Origin: Sphingomonadaceae bacterium
GTDB lineage: Bacteria > Pseudomonadota > Alphaproteobacteria > Sphingomonadales > Sphingomonadaceae
NCBI GenBank assembly: GCA_947451145.1
Contig: CANFXW010000006.1
Coordinates: 86,497-150,496 of the forward strand
Reading direction: 5' to 3'
Length of the DNA: 64,000 bases
Shown: piece after piece, positions 24,786 to 34,098 of the stretch
Layout: every line of letters starts with the position of its first letter
Position numbering within the stretch: the first letter of the stretch is position 1
Notes under the pieces: generated by a model
The model's input: the letters and a program-made list of their open reading frames with translations, nothing else
Databases searched by the model: none
Told to the model about the DNA's origin: nothing
Translations under genes and position numbers: made by a program

Positions 24786-24850
24786 TTTGCTGCACTGCAC
24801 AATTTCTCTTGACTTCGCGACCGCACAAACTATTTGTGCAGTGCAACATA
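24786..24850 (+). promoter_or_regulatory. Phasin promoter with two opposed PhaR-type operators
   Basis: 24786-24802 is the reverse complement of TTGTGCAGTGCAGCAAA; 24834-24850 is TTGTGCAGTGCAACATA. Between them lies TTGACT (24809-24814), a good -35, with an AT-rich -10 region (TATTTG, 24831-24836) partly covered by the second operator. A repressor bound there would block transcription, matching PhaR logic. Confidence 0.72.
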
Positions 24851-24887
24851 AGGCGCGATTGCCGTGCCGGAACGTCAGGAAACCGTG

Positions 24888-25691
24888 ATGTCTGAAGAGA
24901 CAAAGATCGAGAAGCTTGATTCGGCGGAGAAGGCGTTTGCCGAAGCTTCCGTCGCCGCGACAGCCAAGCCGGTTGTTGTCGAGCCCGTCGCGACAGTGAT
25001 CGCAACGCCAGCCGTTGCGGAGCCAGCCGTTGTTATCCCGGCGCTCAAGCCAGCTGTTGCCAAGAAGGCTCCGGCGAAAAAGGCACCTGCCAAGGCCGCC
25101 GCGCCCAAGCCGGCTCCGGTCGCCAAGGCTGTGAAGCCAGAAATCAAGAAAGCGGCTCCCAAGGCCGCAAAGAAGCCTGCCCCCAAAATGGCCAAGCCGG
25201 CAGCCAAGCCGCCCGTTGCCGCCAAGCCCATCGTAAAGGAAAAGATCATGTCGAAGACCACCAAGACCGCCGATTTCACCGCCAAGATCAAGGGCGCTTT
25301 CGCCGACGTTCAGGGCAAGGCCAAGACCGCCTATGCCAAGAGCAGCGCCGTTGTCGGCGAAGTCACCGAATTCACCAAGGGCAACGTTGAAGCCGTTGTT
25401 GCTTCGGGCAAGATCGTTTCCGAAGGTCTCAAGACCCTTGGCAACGGTTATGCCGCCGAAGGCAAGAAGGCCTACGAAACCGCGACTGCAGACGCCAAGG
25501 CATTCGCCGCCGTAAAGTCGCCGACCGAGTTCTTCGAACTGCAAACCTCGCTGCTGAAGCGCAACTTCGAAAGCGCCATCGCGCTGACCTCGAAGAACAC
25601 CGAAGCCGCTGTGAAGCTGGCTGGCGATGCTTTCGCTCCGATCTCGGGCCGCGTTGCGCTCGCCGTCGAGAAGGTCAAGAAGGCCGCCTGA
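24888..25691 (+). CDS. Phasin with long Ala/Lys/Pro-rich N-terminal extension
   Basis: 267 residues. The last about 145 (TADFTAKIKGAFADVQGKAK onward; AYAKSSAVVGEVTEFTKGN; FFELQTSLLKRNFESAI) are a Phasin_2-type amphipathic helical domain that coats PHA granules. The first about 120 are low-complexity Ala/Lys/Pro (KKAPAKKAPAKAA), like PhaF or histone H1 tails that bind DNA. An internal ATG at 25248, preceded by AAAGGA at 7 bases, would give the bare 147-residue phasin. The GTG at 24864 is a poorer start. Directly downstream of phaC under its own promoter. Confidence 0.9.
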   Translation: MSEETKIEKLDSAEKAFAEASVAATAKPVVVEPVATVIATPAVAEPAVVIPALKPAVAKKAPAKKAPAKAAAPKPAPVAKAVKPEIKKAAPKAAKKPAPKMAKPAAKPPVAAKPIVKEKIMSKTTKTADFTAKIKGAFADVQGKAKTAYAKSSAVVGEVTEFTKGNVEAVVASGKIVSEGLKTLGNGYAAEGKKAYETATADAKAFAAVKSPTEFFELQTSLLKRNFESAIALTSKNTEAAVKLAGDAFAPISGRVALAVEKVKKAA

Positions 25692-25735
25692 TAACGGCGG
25701 GCTTTTGCAGACACGCTCTGCAGCCTGAATTATCA

Positions 25736-25778
25736 AACGGGCCGGACAGCCGTTGGGTTGTCCGGCCCGTTCTGGTTT
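25736..25778 (+). terminator. Rho-independent terminator of phasin gene
   Basis: 13-bp perfect stem AACGGGCCGGACA (25736-25748) / TGTCCGGCCCGTT (25759-25771), 10-base loop, then CTGGTTTTG. Confidence 0.9.
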
Positions 25779-25857
25779 TGTTAAGCGGGCTGACCGATAG
25801 ACCTTGGCCTATCACATCTGGCCATCTTGCCCGCCCGTACCCAAATATTGTATTCTG

Positions 25858-26241
25858 ATGACAATGACCCTGCCGATCCATCTCGCCGATTCCCCCTTGC
25901 CGCGCATTCGCGCTTCGCAGGACGATGACGATCATCGGGATTCCGGCGGTCAGGCCGGGCTTGCCACCAAGACCCGCACCAAGCCCAAGAAGCCCAGCCA
26001 GTTCAAAGTGCTGATGCTGAATGACGATTACACACCGATGGAATTCGTCGTAATCGTGCTCAAGCGGTTCTTCCAGATGGATATGGAACAGGCGACGCGG
26101 GTGATGCTGCACGTCCACCAGAAGGGCGTCGGCGTCTGCGGCGTATTCACCTATGAAATCGCCGAAACCAAGGTCAATCAGGTGATGGACTTTGCCAAGG
26201 CGAACCAGCACCCGCTGCAGTGCACGCTGGAAAAGGCCTAA
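25858..26241 (+). CDS. clpS: ATP-dependent Clp protease adaptor ClpS
   Basis: 127 residues. Core [20 protein letters not shown] and [24 protein letters not shown] are diagnostic for ClpS, the N-degron adaptor that delivers substrates to ClpAP. The ND-D and H-x-x-G pocket residues are present. The N-terminal tail is long and charged. ATG at 25858 or 25864; an upstream TTG at 25804 is unlikely. Confidence 0.95.
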   Translation: MTMTLPIHLADSPLPRIRASQDDDDHRDSGGQAGLATKTRTKPKKPSQFKVLMLNDDYTPMEFVVIVLKRFFQMDMEQATRVMLHVHQKGVGVCGVFTYEIAETKVNQVMDFAKANQHPLQCTLEKA

Positions 26242-26263
26242 GCTTCGCTCCCGGGCGACGAGC

Positions 26264-26599
26264 CTAGTGCGTACCGCTGTTCATCTTCAGGCTTGCTTCC
26301 ATCCGCGCCAATTGTTCAGGCGTGGCCTCGCTTTGAAAGCGTTCCTTCCATTCGCCCGCCGGCATCCCGTGGATCACTTCGCGCGCCTGAGCCTTGTCGC
26401 CTGCGTACCCGGCATCTCTGATCCAGTCGGCCAGACAGTTGCGGCAAAAGCCCGAGAGACCCATCAGATCGATGTTCTGCGCGTCATGACGGTGACGCAA
26501 ATGTCGGACAAGACGGCGAAAGGCGGCGGCGGCGACGGCGTCGTCAAGCGTTTCGAGCGGATCGGCAGCATCTGCATTCGTATTTTCAGAGCACGACAT
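26264..26599 (-). CDS. DUF1244 protein
   Basis: 111 residues. Reads AFRRLVRHLRHRHDAQNIDLMGLSGFCRNCLADWI, the DUF1244 signature with a C-x-x-C pair, and ends in an Asp/Glu-rich helical tail. Small cytoplasmic alpha-helical family common in proteobacteria, function not established. Convergent with clpS, 22 bp apart, and divergent from pyk. Confidence 0.88.
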   Translation of the reverse strand: MSCSENTNADAADPLETLDDAVAAAAFRRLVRHLRHRHDAQNIDLMGLSGFCRNCLADWIRDAGYAGDKAQAREVIHGMPAGEWKERFQSEATPEQLARMEASLKMNSGTH

Positions 26600-26665
26600 G
26601 GCATTGTTCCTTGGGTTTCTTGCCCTCCTTTGCCATAGGGCAAGCTCTGTGGGGAAGGATCAAAC

Positions 26666-28108
26666 TTGGCAAAACTGGATCATCGCGGTCGTAAGGTGAA
26701 AATTCTGGCGACGCTGGGCCCGGCCAGCCGCTCGCCAGAGATGATTGCGAAGCTGCTGCGCGCCGGGGCCGATGCCTTCCGCGTCAACATGAGCCACGGC
26801 GATCAGGCGACCCATGCCGAAACCATCGCCAATATCCGCGCCGCCGAAAAGGAATTCGGCCGCCCCATCGGCCTGCTCTGCGATCTGCAGGGGCCGAAGC
26901 TGCGCGTCGGCACCTTCAAGGATGGCAAGGCGGTGATCCGCCACTCGGGCCATTTCACCTTTGATCGTAATCCCGAACCCGGCGATGATACCCGCGTCTG
27001 CCTGCCGCATCCGGAAATCTTTGAAGTGCTGAAAAAGGGCCAGCGGCTGCTGATCGATGATGGCAAGCTCAAGCTGCGCGTCATCCGGGCGGACAAGGAC
27101 GAGATCTTCTGTTCGGCTGAAGTTGGCGGGGTCATCTCTGACCGCAAGGGGGTCAACGTCCCCGATGCCGTAGTCCCTATCCCGGCGCTGACCGAGAAAG
27201 ACCGCCGCGATCTCGATTTCGCGGTGGCGCAAGGGGCAGATTGGATTGCCCTGTCCTTCGTTCAGCGCCCTGAAGACGTGGCCGAGGCGCGTCGTCTTAT
27301 GGGCGGCAACGGTTCGCTGCTCGCCAAGATTGAAAAGCCCGCCGCGCTGGAACACCTTGCGGCGATTATCGAGATGTCGGACGGCATCATGGTCGCCCGC
27401 GGCGATCTGGGGGTTGAATTGAACCCGGAGGAAGTGCCGCCGCTGCAAAAGCGCATCGTCGCCGAAACCCGCCGTTCGGGTAAGCCGGTGGTCGTGGCCA
27501 CGCAGATGCTCGAATCGATGATCGAAGCCCCGACGCCGACCCGTGCCGAAGTGTCTGACGTGGCAAACGCGGTTTACGATGGGGCAGATGCAGTGATGCT
27601 CTCTGCCGAAACCGCCAGTGGCGCCTGGCCGGAAGAGGCGGTGACGATCATGGACCGCATCGCCAAACAGGTGGAGAGCGATCCCGGCTATGCCGCGCGG
27701 GTCCACTTCACCGATGTCATGCCTGATGCGACGACCGCCGATGCTCTGGCCCATGCCTCGGCCCGGATTGCCGAAACGGTGAAAGTCTCCGGCATTATCG
27801 TCTTCACCGGCTCGGGCTCGACCGCACGGCGGGTCGCGCGTGAACGGCCCGGTGTGCCGATGCTGGTGCTCACGCCCAGCCCGCGCATTGCCCGCAAGCT
27901 GGCGCTGCTCTGGGGTGCCCATGCGGTGCACACCAAGGACATCGGCAGTTTCGAAGAGATGATCGCCAAGGGCAAGCGCATGGCGCTGCGCCACGGCTTT
28001 GGCGTTGCCGGATCAAAGCTGATCGCGCTGGCTGGTGTGCCTTTTGGAACCCCAGGCTCGACCAATCTGCTGCACGTGGTCACGCTGACCGGGCATGAGC
28101 TGGATTAG
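26666..28108 (+). CDS. pyk: Pyruvate kinase
   Basis: 480 residues, full length. KILATLGPASRSPEMI at the start, active-site strand LLAKIEKPAALEHL with the catalytic Lys, ARGDLGVELNPEEVPPLQKRI (metal and substrate loop), and the C-terminal allosteric domain with TGSGSTARRVAR. Converts PEP and ADP to pyruvate and ATP. The start is TTG at 26666 with GGAAGGA upstream; no ATG fits. Its stop overlaps the asnB-like gene on the other strand by 4 bp. Confidence 0.96.
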   Translation: MAKLDHRGRKVKILATLGPASRSPEMIAKLLRAGADAFRVNMSHGDQATHAETIANIRAAEKEFGRPIGLLCDLQGPKLRVGTFKDGKAVIRHSGHFTFDRNPEPGDDTRVCLPHPEIFEVLKKGQRLLIDDGKLKLRVIRADKDEIFCSAEVGGVISDRKGVNVPDAVVPIPALTEKDRRDLDFAVAQGADWIALSFVQRPEDVAEARRLMGGNGSLLAKIEKPAALEHLAAIIEMSDGIMVARGDLGVELNPEEVPPLQKRIVAETRRSGKPVVVATQMLESMIEAPTPTRAEVSDVANAVYDGADAVMLSAETASGAWPEEAVTIMDRIAKQVESDPGYAARVHFTDVMPDATTADALAHASARIAETVKVSGIIVFTGSGSTARRVARERPGVPMLVLTPSPRIARKLALLWGAHAVHTKDIGSFEEMIAKGKRMALRHGFGVAGSKLIALAGVPFGTPGSTNLLHVVTLTGHELD

Positions 28109-30054
28109 GCCGCGCTGAGGTTCCGCTTCCACGCCTGATACATCAGCACCGACCACAAGGGCTGGGTCGCCTCTTCGCGCCCTGCCAGATGCCGCGCCCA
28201 GCGCGTGCGGATGGCGGTGACATCGAGCAGGCCATCCTTGCCCAGCTCCTGCTCTGACAGCAGATCCTCGGCCCAATCGCGCAAGGGGCCGCGCATCCAC
28301 AGGCCGACGGGGATCGAAAAGCCAGCCTTGGGCCGGTCAACCAGCTCGCGCGGAACGTGGCGATAGAGCAGCTGTTTCAGGATAGCCTTGCCGCCGCCGC
28401 CCGCGAATTTGAGCGAGGGCGAAATCCGGGCAGCAAGCGCGGTCACTTCCGGATCGAGGAAGGGTATCCGCGATTCCAGGCTCACCGCCATGCCCGCCCT
28501 GTCCACCTTGGCGAGGATATCGTCGGGCAGATAGGTCACGGCATCGGCGTGCATCATCTGAACTTCGAGACCGAGCGCGGACAGCCGCGGATCGAGGTGC
28601 AGGCGTTGGCCGCATTTCACGCCGCCGACCAGCGGCGAGCCCTGCAGCGCCCAATCGTCCATGAAGCTGTCGAACAGGCCGTCAAAGTCCGTACTGCGCG
28701 CCATCAGTTTCAGCGCGCGCGATGCATTGTCGCCGAACCAGGCCGAGCGGCGGCGGCGGGCGAGATCTGACATGCCGTTCCACAGCGCTGGCGGCATCGC
28801 GCCCAGTGTGCTCAGGAACGCCCGGCGCAAAGGGGCGGGAGCGCGGGCCATCGCCCGCCACAGGCGCGGGAATTGGATGTGGCGGTTATAGCCGCCGAAC
28901 AGTTCGTCACCGCCGTCACCGGATAGTGATACGGTTACCTGGCTCCGCGCCAGTTTTGAAACGAGGTGGGTCGGGATCTGCGAGCTGTCGGCGAAAGGCT
29001 CGTCATAGATCGCAGGCAGGGCCGGAATGACATCGCGGGCATCCTGCGCGGAGACATAGAGCTCGGTATGATCGGTGCCGAGTGCCTTGGCGACGGCTTT
29101 GGCATAGACTGCCTCATCGAAACCGGCCTCGGAAAAACCGATGGTGAAGGTCTTGATTGGACGGCTTGTCGCCTTCTGCGCCAATGCGGTGATCAGCGAC
29201 GAATCGATCCCGCCCGAAAGGAAATTGCCCACCGGCACATCGGCGACCAGTTGGCGCTTTACCGATGCGCCGAGCGCTGCTTCGAGCGCTTCAAGTGCTT
29301 CTGCGCCATCGTTGATCGGATCGGCAGCGCCGGCGAGAACCTGCGCGCCATAGTCGAACCAGCGCTCGACTTGTGGCGCACTGTCCTGTGGAGTCCGCGC
29401 AAGGGTCTCGCTGACCCGCAGCAGGCAGCCGGGCGGCAGCTTGAACACACTCTTATGGATCGAAAGCGGCGCCGGGACATAGGCCCGCGCCAGCAGGCAG
29501 GCGAGTGCCTGAGTGTCGACCGGGTTGGCAAAACCGGGGGTGGCCTGAATCGGCCCAAGCGTTGAGGCAAAGGCGAAACCGGCGGCAGTCCAGCCATAGT
29601 AGAGCGGCTTTTCGCCAAACCGGTCGCGCGCCAGAATCAGCTCGCGGCTTTCGCTATCGGCCAGTGCCAGCGCGAACATACCGCTCGCCTTTTCCAGCGT
29701 TTTTTCGATGCCCCAGGCCGAGATACAGGCGAGCAGCACCTCGCCATCCGAATGGCCGCGCCATGGCGGGGCCTTGCCCTGCGCCTCCAGCTCGCGGCGC
29801 AGTTCGGGAAAATTATAGACCTCGCCGTTGTAGGTCATGGTGTAGCGCCCGCAGGCCGAATGCATCGGTTGGTGTCCGGCCTCGGTCAGGTCGATGATCG
29901 CAAGGCGGCGATGGCCGAAGCCGATCTGGCCATTGGTGCTGATCCAGTGGCCCGAACTGTCCGGCCCGCGCGGCACGATGCGGTCGGTCATGGTGTGCAG
30001 CAGTTCCGGCGTTACCGGGCCCTTGGCAGCGATCAGACCGGCAATCCCGCACAT
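28105..30054 (-). CDS. asnB: Asparagine synthase (glutamine-hydrolysing), polysaccharide-locus type
   Basis: 649 residues. N-terminal nucleophile Cys2 (MCGIAGLIAAKG), glutaminase motifs RGPDSSGHW, HRRLAIIDL and TYNGEVYN. The synthase domain has the ATP P-loop SGGIDSSLITAL, followed by SGDGGDELFGGYNRH. Besides making asparagine, such enzymes in exopolysaccharide clusters are thought to amidate sugar acids. The place at the left end of the locus, 3 bp behind a methyltransferase, supports a glycan role by inference. Confidence 0.92.
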   Translation of the reverse strand: MCGIAGLIAAKGPVTPELLHTMTDRIVPRGPDSSGHWISTNGQIGFGHRRLAIIDLTEAGHQPMHSACGRYTMTYNGEVYNFPELRRELEAQGKAPPWRGHSDGEVLLACISAWGIEKTLEKASGMFALALADSESRELILARDRFGEKPLYYGWTAAGFAFASTLGPIQATPGFANPVDTQALACLLARAYVPAPLSIHKSVFKLPPGCLLRVSETLARTPQDSAPQVERWFDYGAQVLAGAADPINDGAEALEALEAALGASVKRQLVADVPVGNFLSGGIDSSLITALAQKATSRPIKTFTIGFSEAGFDEAVYAKAVAKALGTDHTELYVSAQDARDVIPALPAIYDEPFADSSQIPTHLVSKLARSQVTVSLSGDGGDELFGGYNRHIQFPRLWRAMARAPAPLRRAFLSTLGAMPPALWNGMSDLARRRRSAWFGDNASRALKLMARSTDFDGLFDSFMDDWALQGSPLVGGVKCGQRLHLDPRLSALGLEVQMMHADAVTYLPDDILAKVDRAGMAVSLESRIPFLDPEVTALAARISPSLKFAGGGGKAILKQLLYRHVPRELVDRPKAGFSIPVGLWMRGPLRDWAEDLLSEQELGKDGLLDVTAIRTRWARHLAGREEATQPLWSVLMYQAWKRNLSAA

Positions 30055-30057
30055 GGC

Positions 30058-30924
30058 TCAGCTCTTCCTCAGCAATACAAAGAAGCGGTTGCCCAGCGCC
30101 AGTCCGGGCAGCTTTGCCGCGGCAATTGCGGCAAGGGCAATGACATTGCGAGCCAAGCCGTTGCCGCGATAGGGCCAACCATTCTCGCTCACCTGCCAGT
30201 GCACTTCGCTCAAGCCGGGCAAGCGGCGGAAGAAGGCTCGCTGGGCGGGGGCTGAGGTAAACAGCAGGTGGTAGGGCGCGAACTCGCCAATCGCTTGGCG
30301 GCGCAGCGCACGCTTGGCATGGCCGAACAGCAGGATCGCGCCATTGACCAGCGAGGCATTGGCCTCGATCGGCCCCTCTGCCGATAGCATCCCACCGCTG
30401 CGGACAAGCGGCAAGAGGGCTTCCAGGGTTTCTCGCGGGTCAGCCAGATGCTCGATCACATCGCCCAGATGGATCGCGTCCCATGGGCCTGCCGCCTGCC
30501 AGCTATCGGCAGAGAGATCATGCACCCGGCAGCCGCTCTTGGCTGCGGCATTGCTGGCGGCGGCAGCGGAGAACTCTGCCCCCTCGGCATCAAACCCATG
30601 TGCCTTGAGCGCGGAAATCAGGTGCCCGGCGCCGCAGCCATAATCGAGAACCTTGGCCCCCGCAGGTAGCTGCGCAGCCAGGCGGCTGGCGGTTTGCTGG
30701 TAGGGCGCATGGCCATCGCCCTCATAGAATTCCTCGTGATACTCGCCCGATCCGTACATCTGCGCCATCGCGGCACTATCGGGTACCGGATCGATATAGC
30801 GCGTGGCGCAGGCCGAGCAGGCGTAATAGCGATAGTCTTTGCCGGCATAGCGGCTCGCCCACGGAAATGCCGCTCCCTTGGGTGGGGATCCGCAAAGTGG
30901 GCAAGGTCTTGGATCGGCTGGCAT
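30058..30924 (-). CDS. Class I SAM-dependent methyltransferase with zinc-ribbon N-terminus
   Basis: 288 residues. CPLCGSP and YYACSACATRYIDPVPD give a four-cysteine ribbon at residues 8-42. Methyltransf_23-type core: KVLDYGCGAGHLISALKAHG (motif I), DAIHLGDVIEHLADPRETL and GGMLSAEGPIEANAS. This layout is frequent among sugar or lipid-linked-sugar methyltransferases in polysaccharide loci. Translated just ahead of asnB. A weak hydrophobic C-terminal segment (LPGLALGNRFFVLL) may contact the membrane. Confidence 0.87.
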   Translation of the reverse strand: MPADPRPCPLCGSPPKGAAFPWASRYAGKDYRYYACSACATRYIDPVPDSAAMAQMYGSGEYHEEFYEGDGHAPYQQTASRLAAQLPAGAKVLDYGCGAGHLISALKAHGFDAEGAEFSAAAASNAAAKSGCRVHDLSADSWQAAGPWDAIHLGDVIEHLADPRETLEALLPLVRSGGMLSAEGPIEANASLVNGAILLFGHAKRALRRQAIGEFAPYHLLFTSAPAQRAFFRRLPGLSEVHWQVSENGWPYRGNGLARNVIALAAIAAAKLPGLALGNRFFVLLRKS

Positions 30925-31038
30925 TCACCCGGCCTATGGGAAGCAAGGCAGGTGATCAAGTCCTGCCGCAAATCCCCCTAGCCTCTGCGGCGCTTGATCC
31001 CTATCAGGGCAGCCGATTGCTAGAACAAGGGGCAGAAC

Positions 31039-31998
<960 letters not shown>

Positions 31999-32000
31999 TC

Positions 32001-32987
32001 ATGAGCGGCGAGACCATCCTCGTCACTGGTGGTGCGGGCTATATCGGGTCGCATTGCTGCAAGGCCCTGGCACAGGCCGGCTATCGGCCGGTGGTGCTCG
32101 ACAATCTGGTTTACGGGCATGAAAGCGCCGTGCGGCGGGGCCCGTTGGAAAAGGGCGATCTGGCGGATCGCGCCTTTGTCGATGCCGTTTTCGCCCGCCA
32201 TCAGCCCGCCGCCGTGATTCACTTCGCGGCCTACGCCTATGTCGGCGAATCGGTGACTGACCCCGGCAAGTACTATGCGAATAACACCTGCGCCGCGCTG
32301 GGCCTGATCGAAGCCAGTGTGGCGCACGAGGTCAAGGCCTTCGTCTTTTCCAGCACCTGCGCAACCTACGGCATCCCGGACAAGGTTCCGATCAGCGAGA
32401 CTGCGGCGCAGAATCCGATCAATCCCTATGGCCGGTCAAAGCTGATGGTCGAACAGATCCTGGCGGATTTTGATCGCGCCCATGGCCTGCGTTCGATTGC
32501 CTTGCGTTACTTCAACGCCGCCGGGGCCGATCCCGACGGAGAGCTGGGGGAAAGCCACGATCCCGAAACCCATCTGATCCCGCTGGCGCTCGATGCGGCG
32601 GCTGGCAGGCGCCCCGCGCTGGTGATCAATGGCGATGATTATCCGACACCCGACGGCACCTGTATTCGCGACTACATCCATGTCACCGACCTCGCCGACG
32701 CTCACGTCCGGGCGCTGGGTGTCCTGTTGGGCGGCGGCCAATCCGATCGCATCAATCTGGGCACCGGCAACGGCGCGTCCATTCGCGAAGTGCTCGATAC
32801 AATTGCCCGCGTAACGGGCCGTGAGGTGCCGTACACAATCGGCCCCCGCCGTGAGGGTGATCCGCCTTCGCTCGTCGCCGATGCGGCGCGGGCAAAGGCT
32901 GTGCTCGGCTGGGTGCCGCAGATCAGCGATCTCGACAGGGTGATCACCACGGCCTGGGCCTGGCAGCAAAAGCAGAACCATGGCTGA
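32001..32987 (+). CDS. galE: UDP-glucose 4-epimerase
   Basis: 328 residues. LVTGGAGYIGSHCCKALA, VVLDNLVYGHESAV, FSSTCATYGIPDKVPI and catalytic YGRSKLMVEQ, then RYFNAAGADPDGELGE and DGTCIRDYIHVTDLADAH, all characteristic of GalE. Interconverts UDP-Glc and UDP-Gal (or the GlcNAc pair). Starts 2 bp after the UXS stop and overlaps the next glycosyltransferase by 8 bp. Confidence 0.95.
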   Translation: MSGETILVTGGAGYIGSHCCKALAQAGYRPVVLDNLVYGHESAVRRGPLEKGDLADRAFVDAVFARHQPAAVIHFAAYAYVGESVTDPGKYYANNTCAALGLIEASVAHEVKAFVFSSTCATYGIPDKVPISETAAQNPINPYGRSKLMVEQILADFDRAHGLRSIALRYFNAAGADPDGELGESHDPETHLIPLALDAAAGRRPALVINGDDYPTPDGTCIRDYIHVTDLADAHVRALGVLLGGGQSDRINLGTGNGASIREVLDTIARVTGREVPYTIGPRREGDPPSLVADAARAKAVLGWVPQISDLDRVITTAWAWQQKQNHG

Positions 32988-34098
32988 GCCAAAGCTGCGC
33001 AAGCGCATAGCCTGCTTCCTGCCCAACATGAGCGGAGGCGGGGCCGAGCGGGTGATGCTGGCCTCGATCCGCGATCTCGTCGCCCACGGCCACCAAGTGG
33101 ATCTTGTCGTCATGGACAGCCAAGGCGAATTGATGCCGCTATTGCCGCCCGAAGTAAGGGTGATTGACTTCAAGACCACGCGCATCCGCGCAACACTTAT
33201 GCCGCTGGTCCGTTATTTGCGCCGTGAGCGCCCTGATGCCCTGCATGCGCAGATGTGGCCGATGACGGTGCTTGGCGTGCTTGCGCACCGGCTGGCGCGG
33301 TCCGATGCATTGCTGATGATCAGCGATCAGGTCGCGCTTTCGAGCCACATGTCTTCGCCGCGCCAGCTTTCGGCGCTGCGCTGGTCTGCGCGCTGGGCCT
33401 ATCCCCGTGCCGATCTGCGGGTGATGTGCGCGGCCTCTGCTGCAGATGATATCTGCAAGCTTGCAGGCCTGAAGCGCGACAGCTTTGAAGTGATCACCAA
33501 CCCGATCGAGCCGCCTGCCACATTGCAAACCAGCCCAAAAGTTGAAGCGCTGTGGGGCGATTCCGATGGGCGCATCATCAATATCGGTTCGCTGAAAGGG
33601 CAGAAGAACCAAGCGCTTCTGCTGCGCGCCTTTGCCCGTTCGAAAGCGCGACCGGGTGCGAAGCTGATGATACTGGGGCAGGGAGACCTGCGCGACAGTC
33701 TGCTGGTGCTGGCCGCCGAGCTCGGCATCGCAGGCCGGGTGATCATGCCGGGGTTCGATATTGATCCCTGGCCCTACCTCGCCTCTGCCGACATGTTTGT
33801 GCTGTCATCCGACTATGAAGGCTTTCCGCTGGTCCTGGCCGAGGCAATGTATGCCGGGCTGCGGCTGGTATCGACCGACTGCCCCACCGGTCCGGCCGAG
33901 TTGACCGCAGATGGCCGGTTTGGCCAGCTGGTGCCGATGGGTGATGCCGAAGCTCTGGCAGCCGGGATCGATGCGGCATGGACCCAGCCGCATGACCCCG
34001 AAGGCCAGCGCGCCCGCGCCTCCGCAGTAGCCGGACCGGCGCAGATTGCCCGCTATCGGCACCTGCTAACCGGCCCCAACCCGCACCGCCGTCCGTGA
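32980..34098 (+). CDS. Glycosyltransferase family 4
   Basis: 372 residues. The start IACFLPNMSGGGAERVMLA is the usual GT4 N-terminus. The donor site shows IINIGSLKGQKNQALLLRAFA and LSSDYEGFPLVLAEAMYAGL, the E-x7-E motif, followed by STDCPTGPAEL. Resembles N-acetylgalactosamine or GlcNAc transferases of capsule loci, but the sugar is not assignable. Overlaps galE and the flippase gene, so translation is coupled. Confidence 0.9.
   Translation: MAEPKLRKRIACFLPNMSGGGAERVMLASIRDLVAHGHQVDLVVMDSQGELMPLLPPEVRVIDFKTTRIRATLMPLVRYLRRERPDALHAQMWPMTVLGVLAHRLARSDALLMISDQVALSSHMSSPRQLSALRWSARWAYPRADLRVMCAASAADDICKLAGLKRDSFEVITNPIEPPATLQTSPKVEALWGDSDGRIINIGSLKGQKNQALLLRAFARSKARPGAKLMILGQGDLRDSLLVLAAELGIAGRVIMPGFDIDPWPYLASADMFVLSSDYEGFPLVLAEAMYAGLRLVSTDCPTGPAELTADGRFGQLVPMGDAEALAAGIDAAWTQPHDPEGQRARASAVAGPAQIARYRHLLTGPNPHRRP

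Noticed and set aside
22884..25736. A 950-codon open frame on the minus strand opposite phaC and the phasin gene
   Set aside because: It is a high-GC antisense shadow: low-complexity Gly/Arg/Leu-rich translation, no domain, and both opposite genes are certain.
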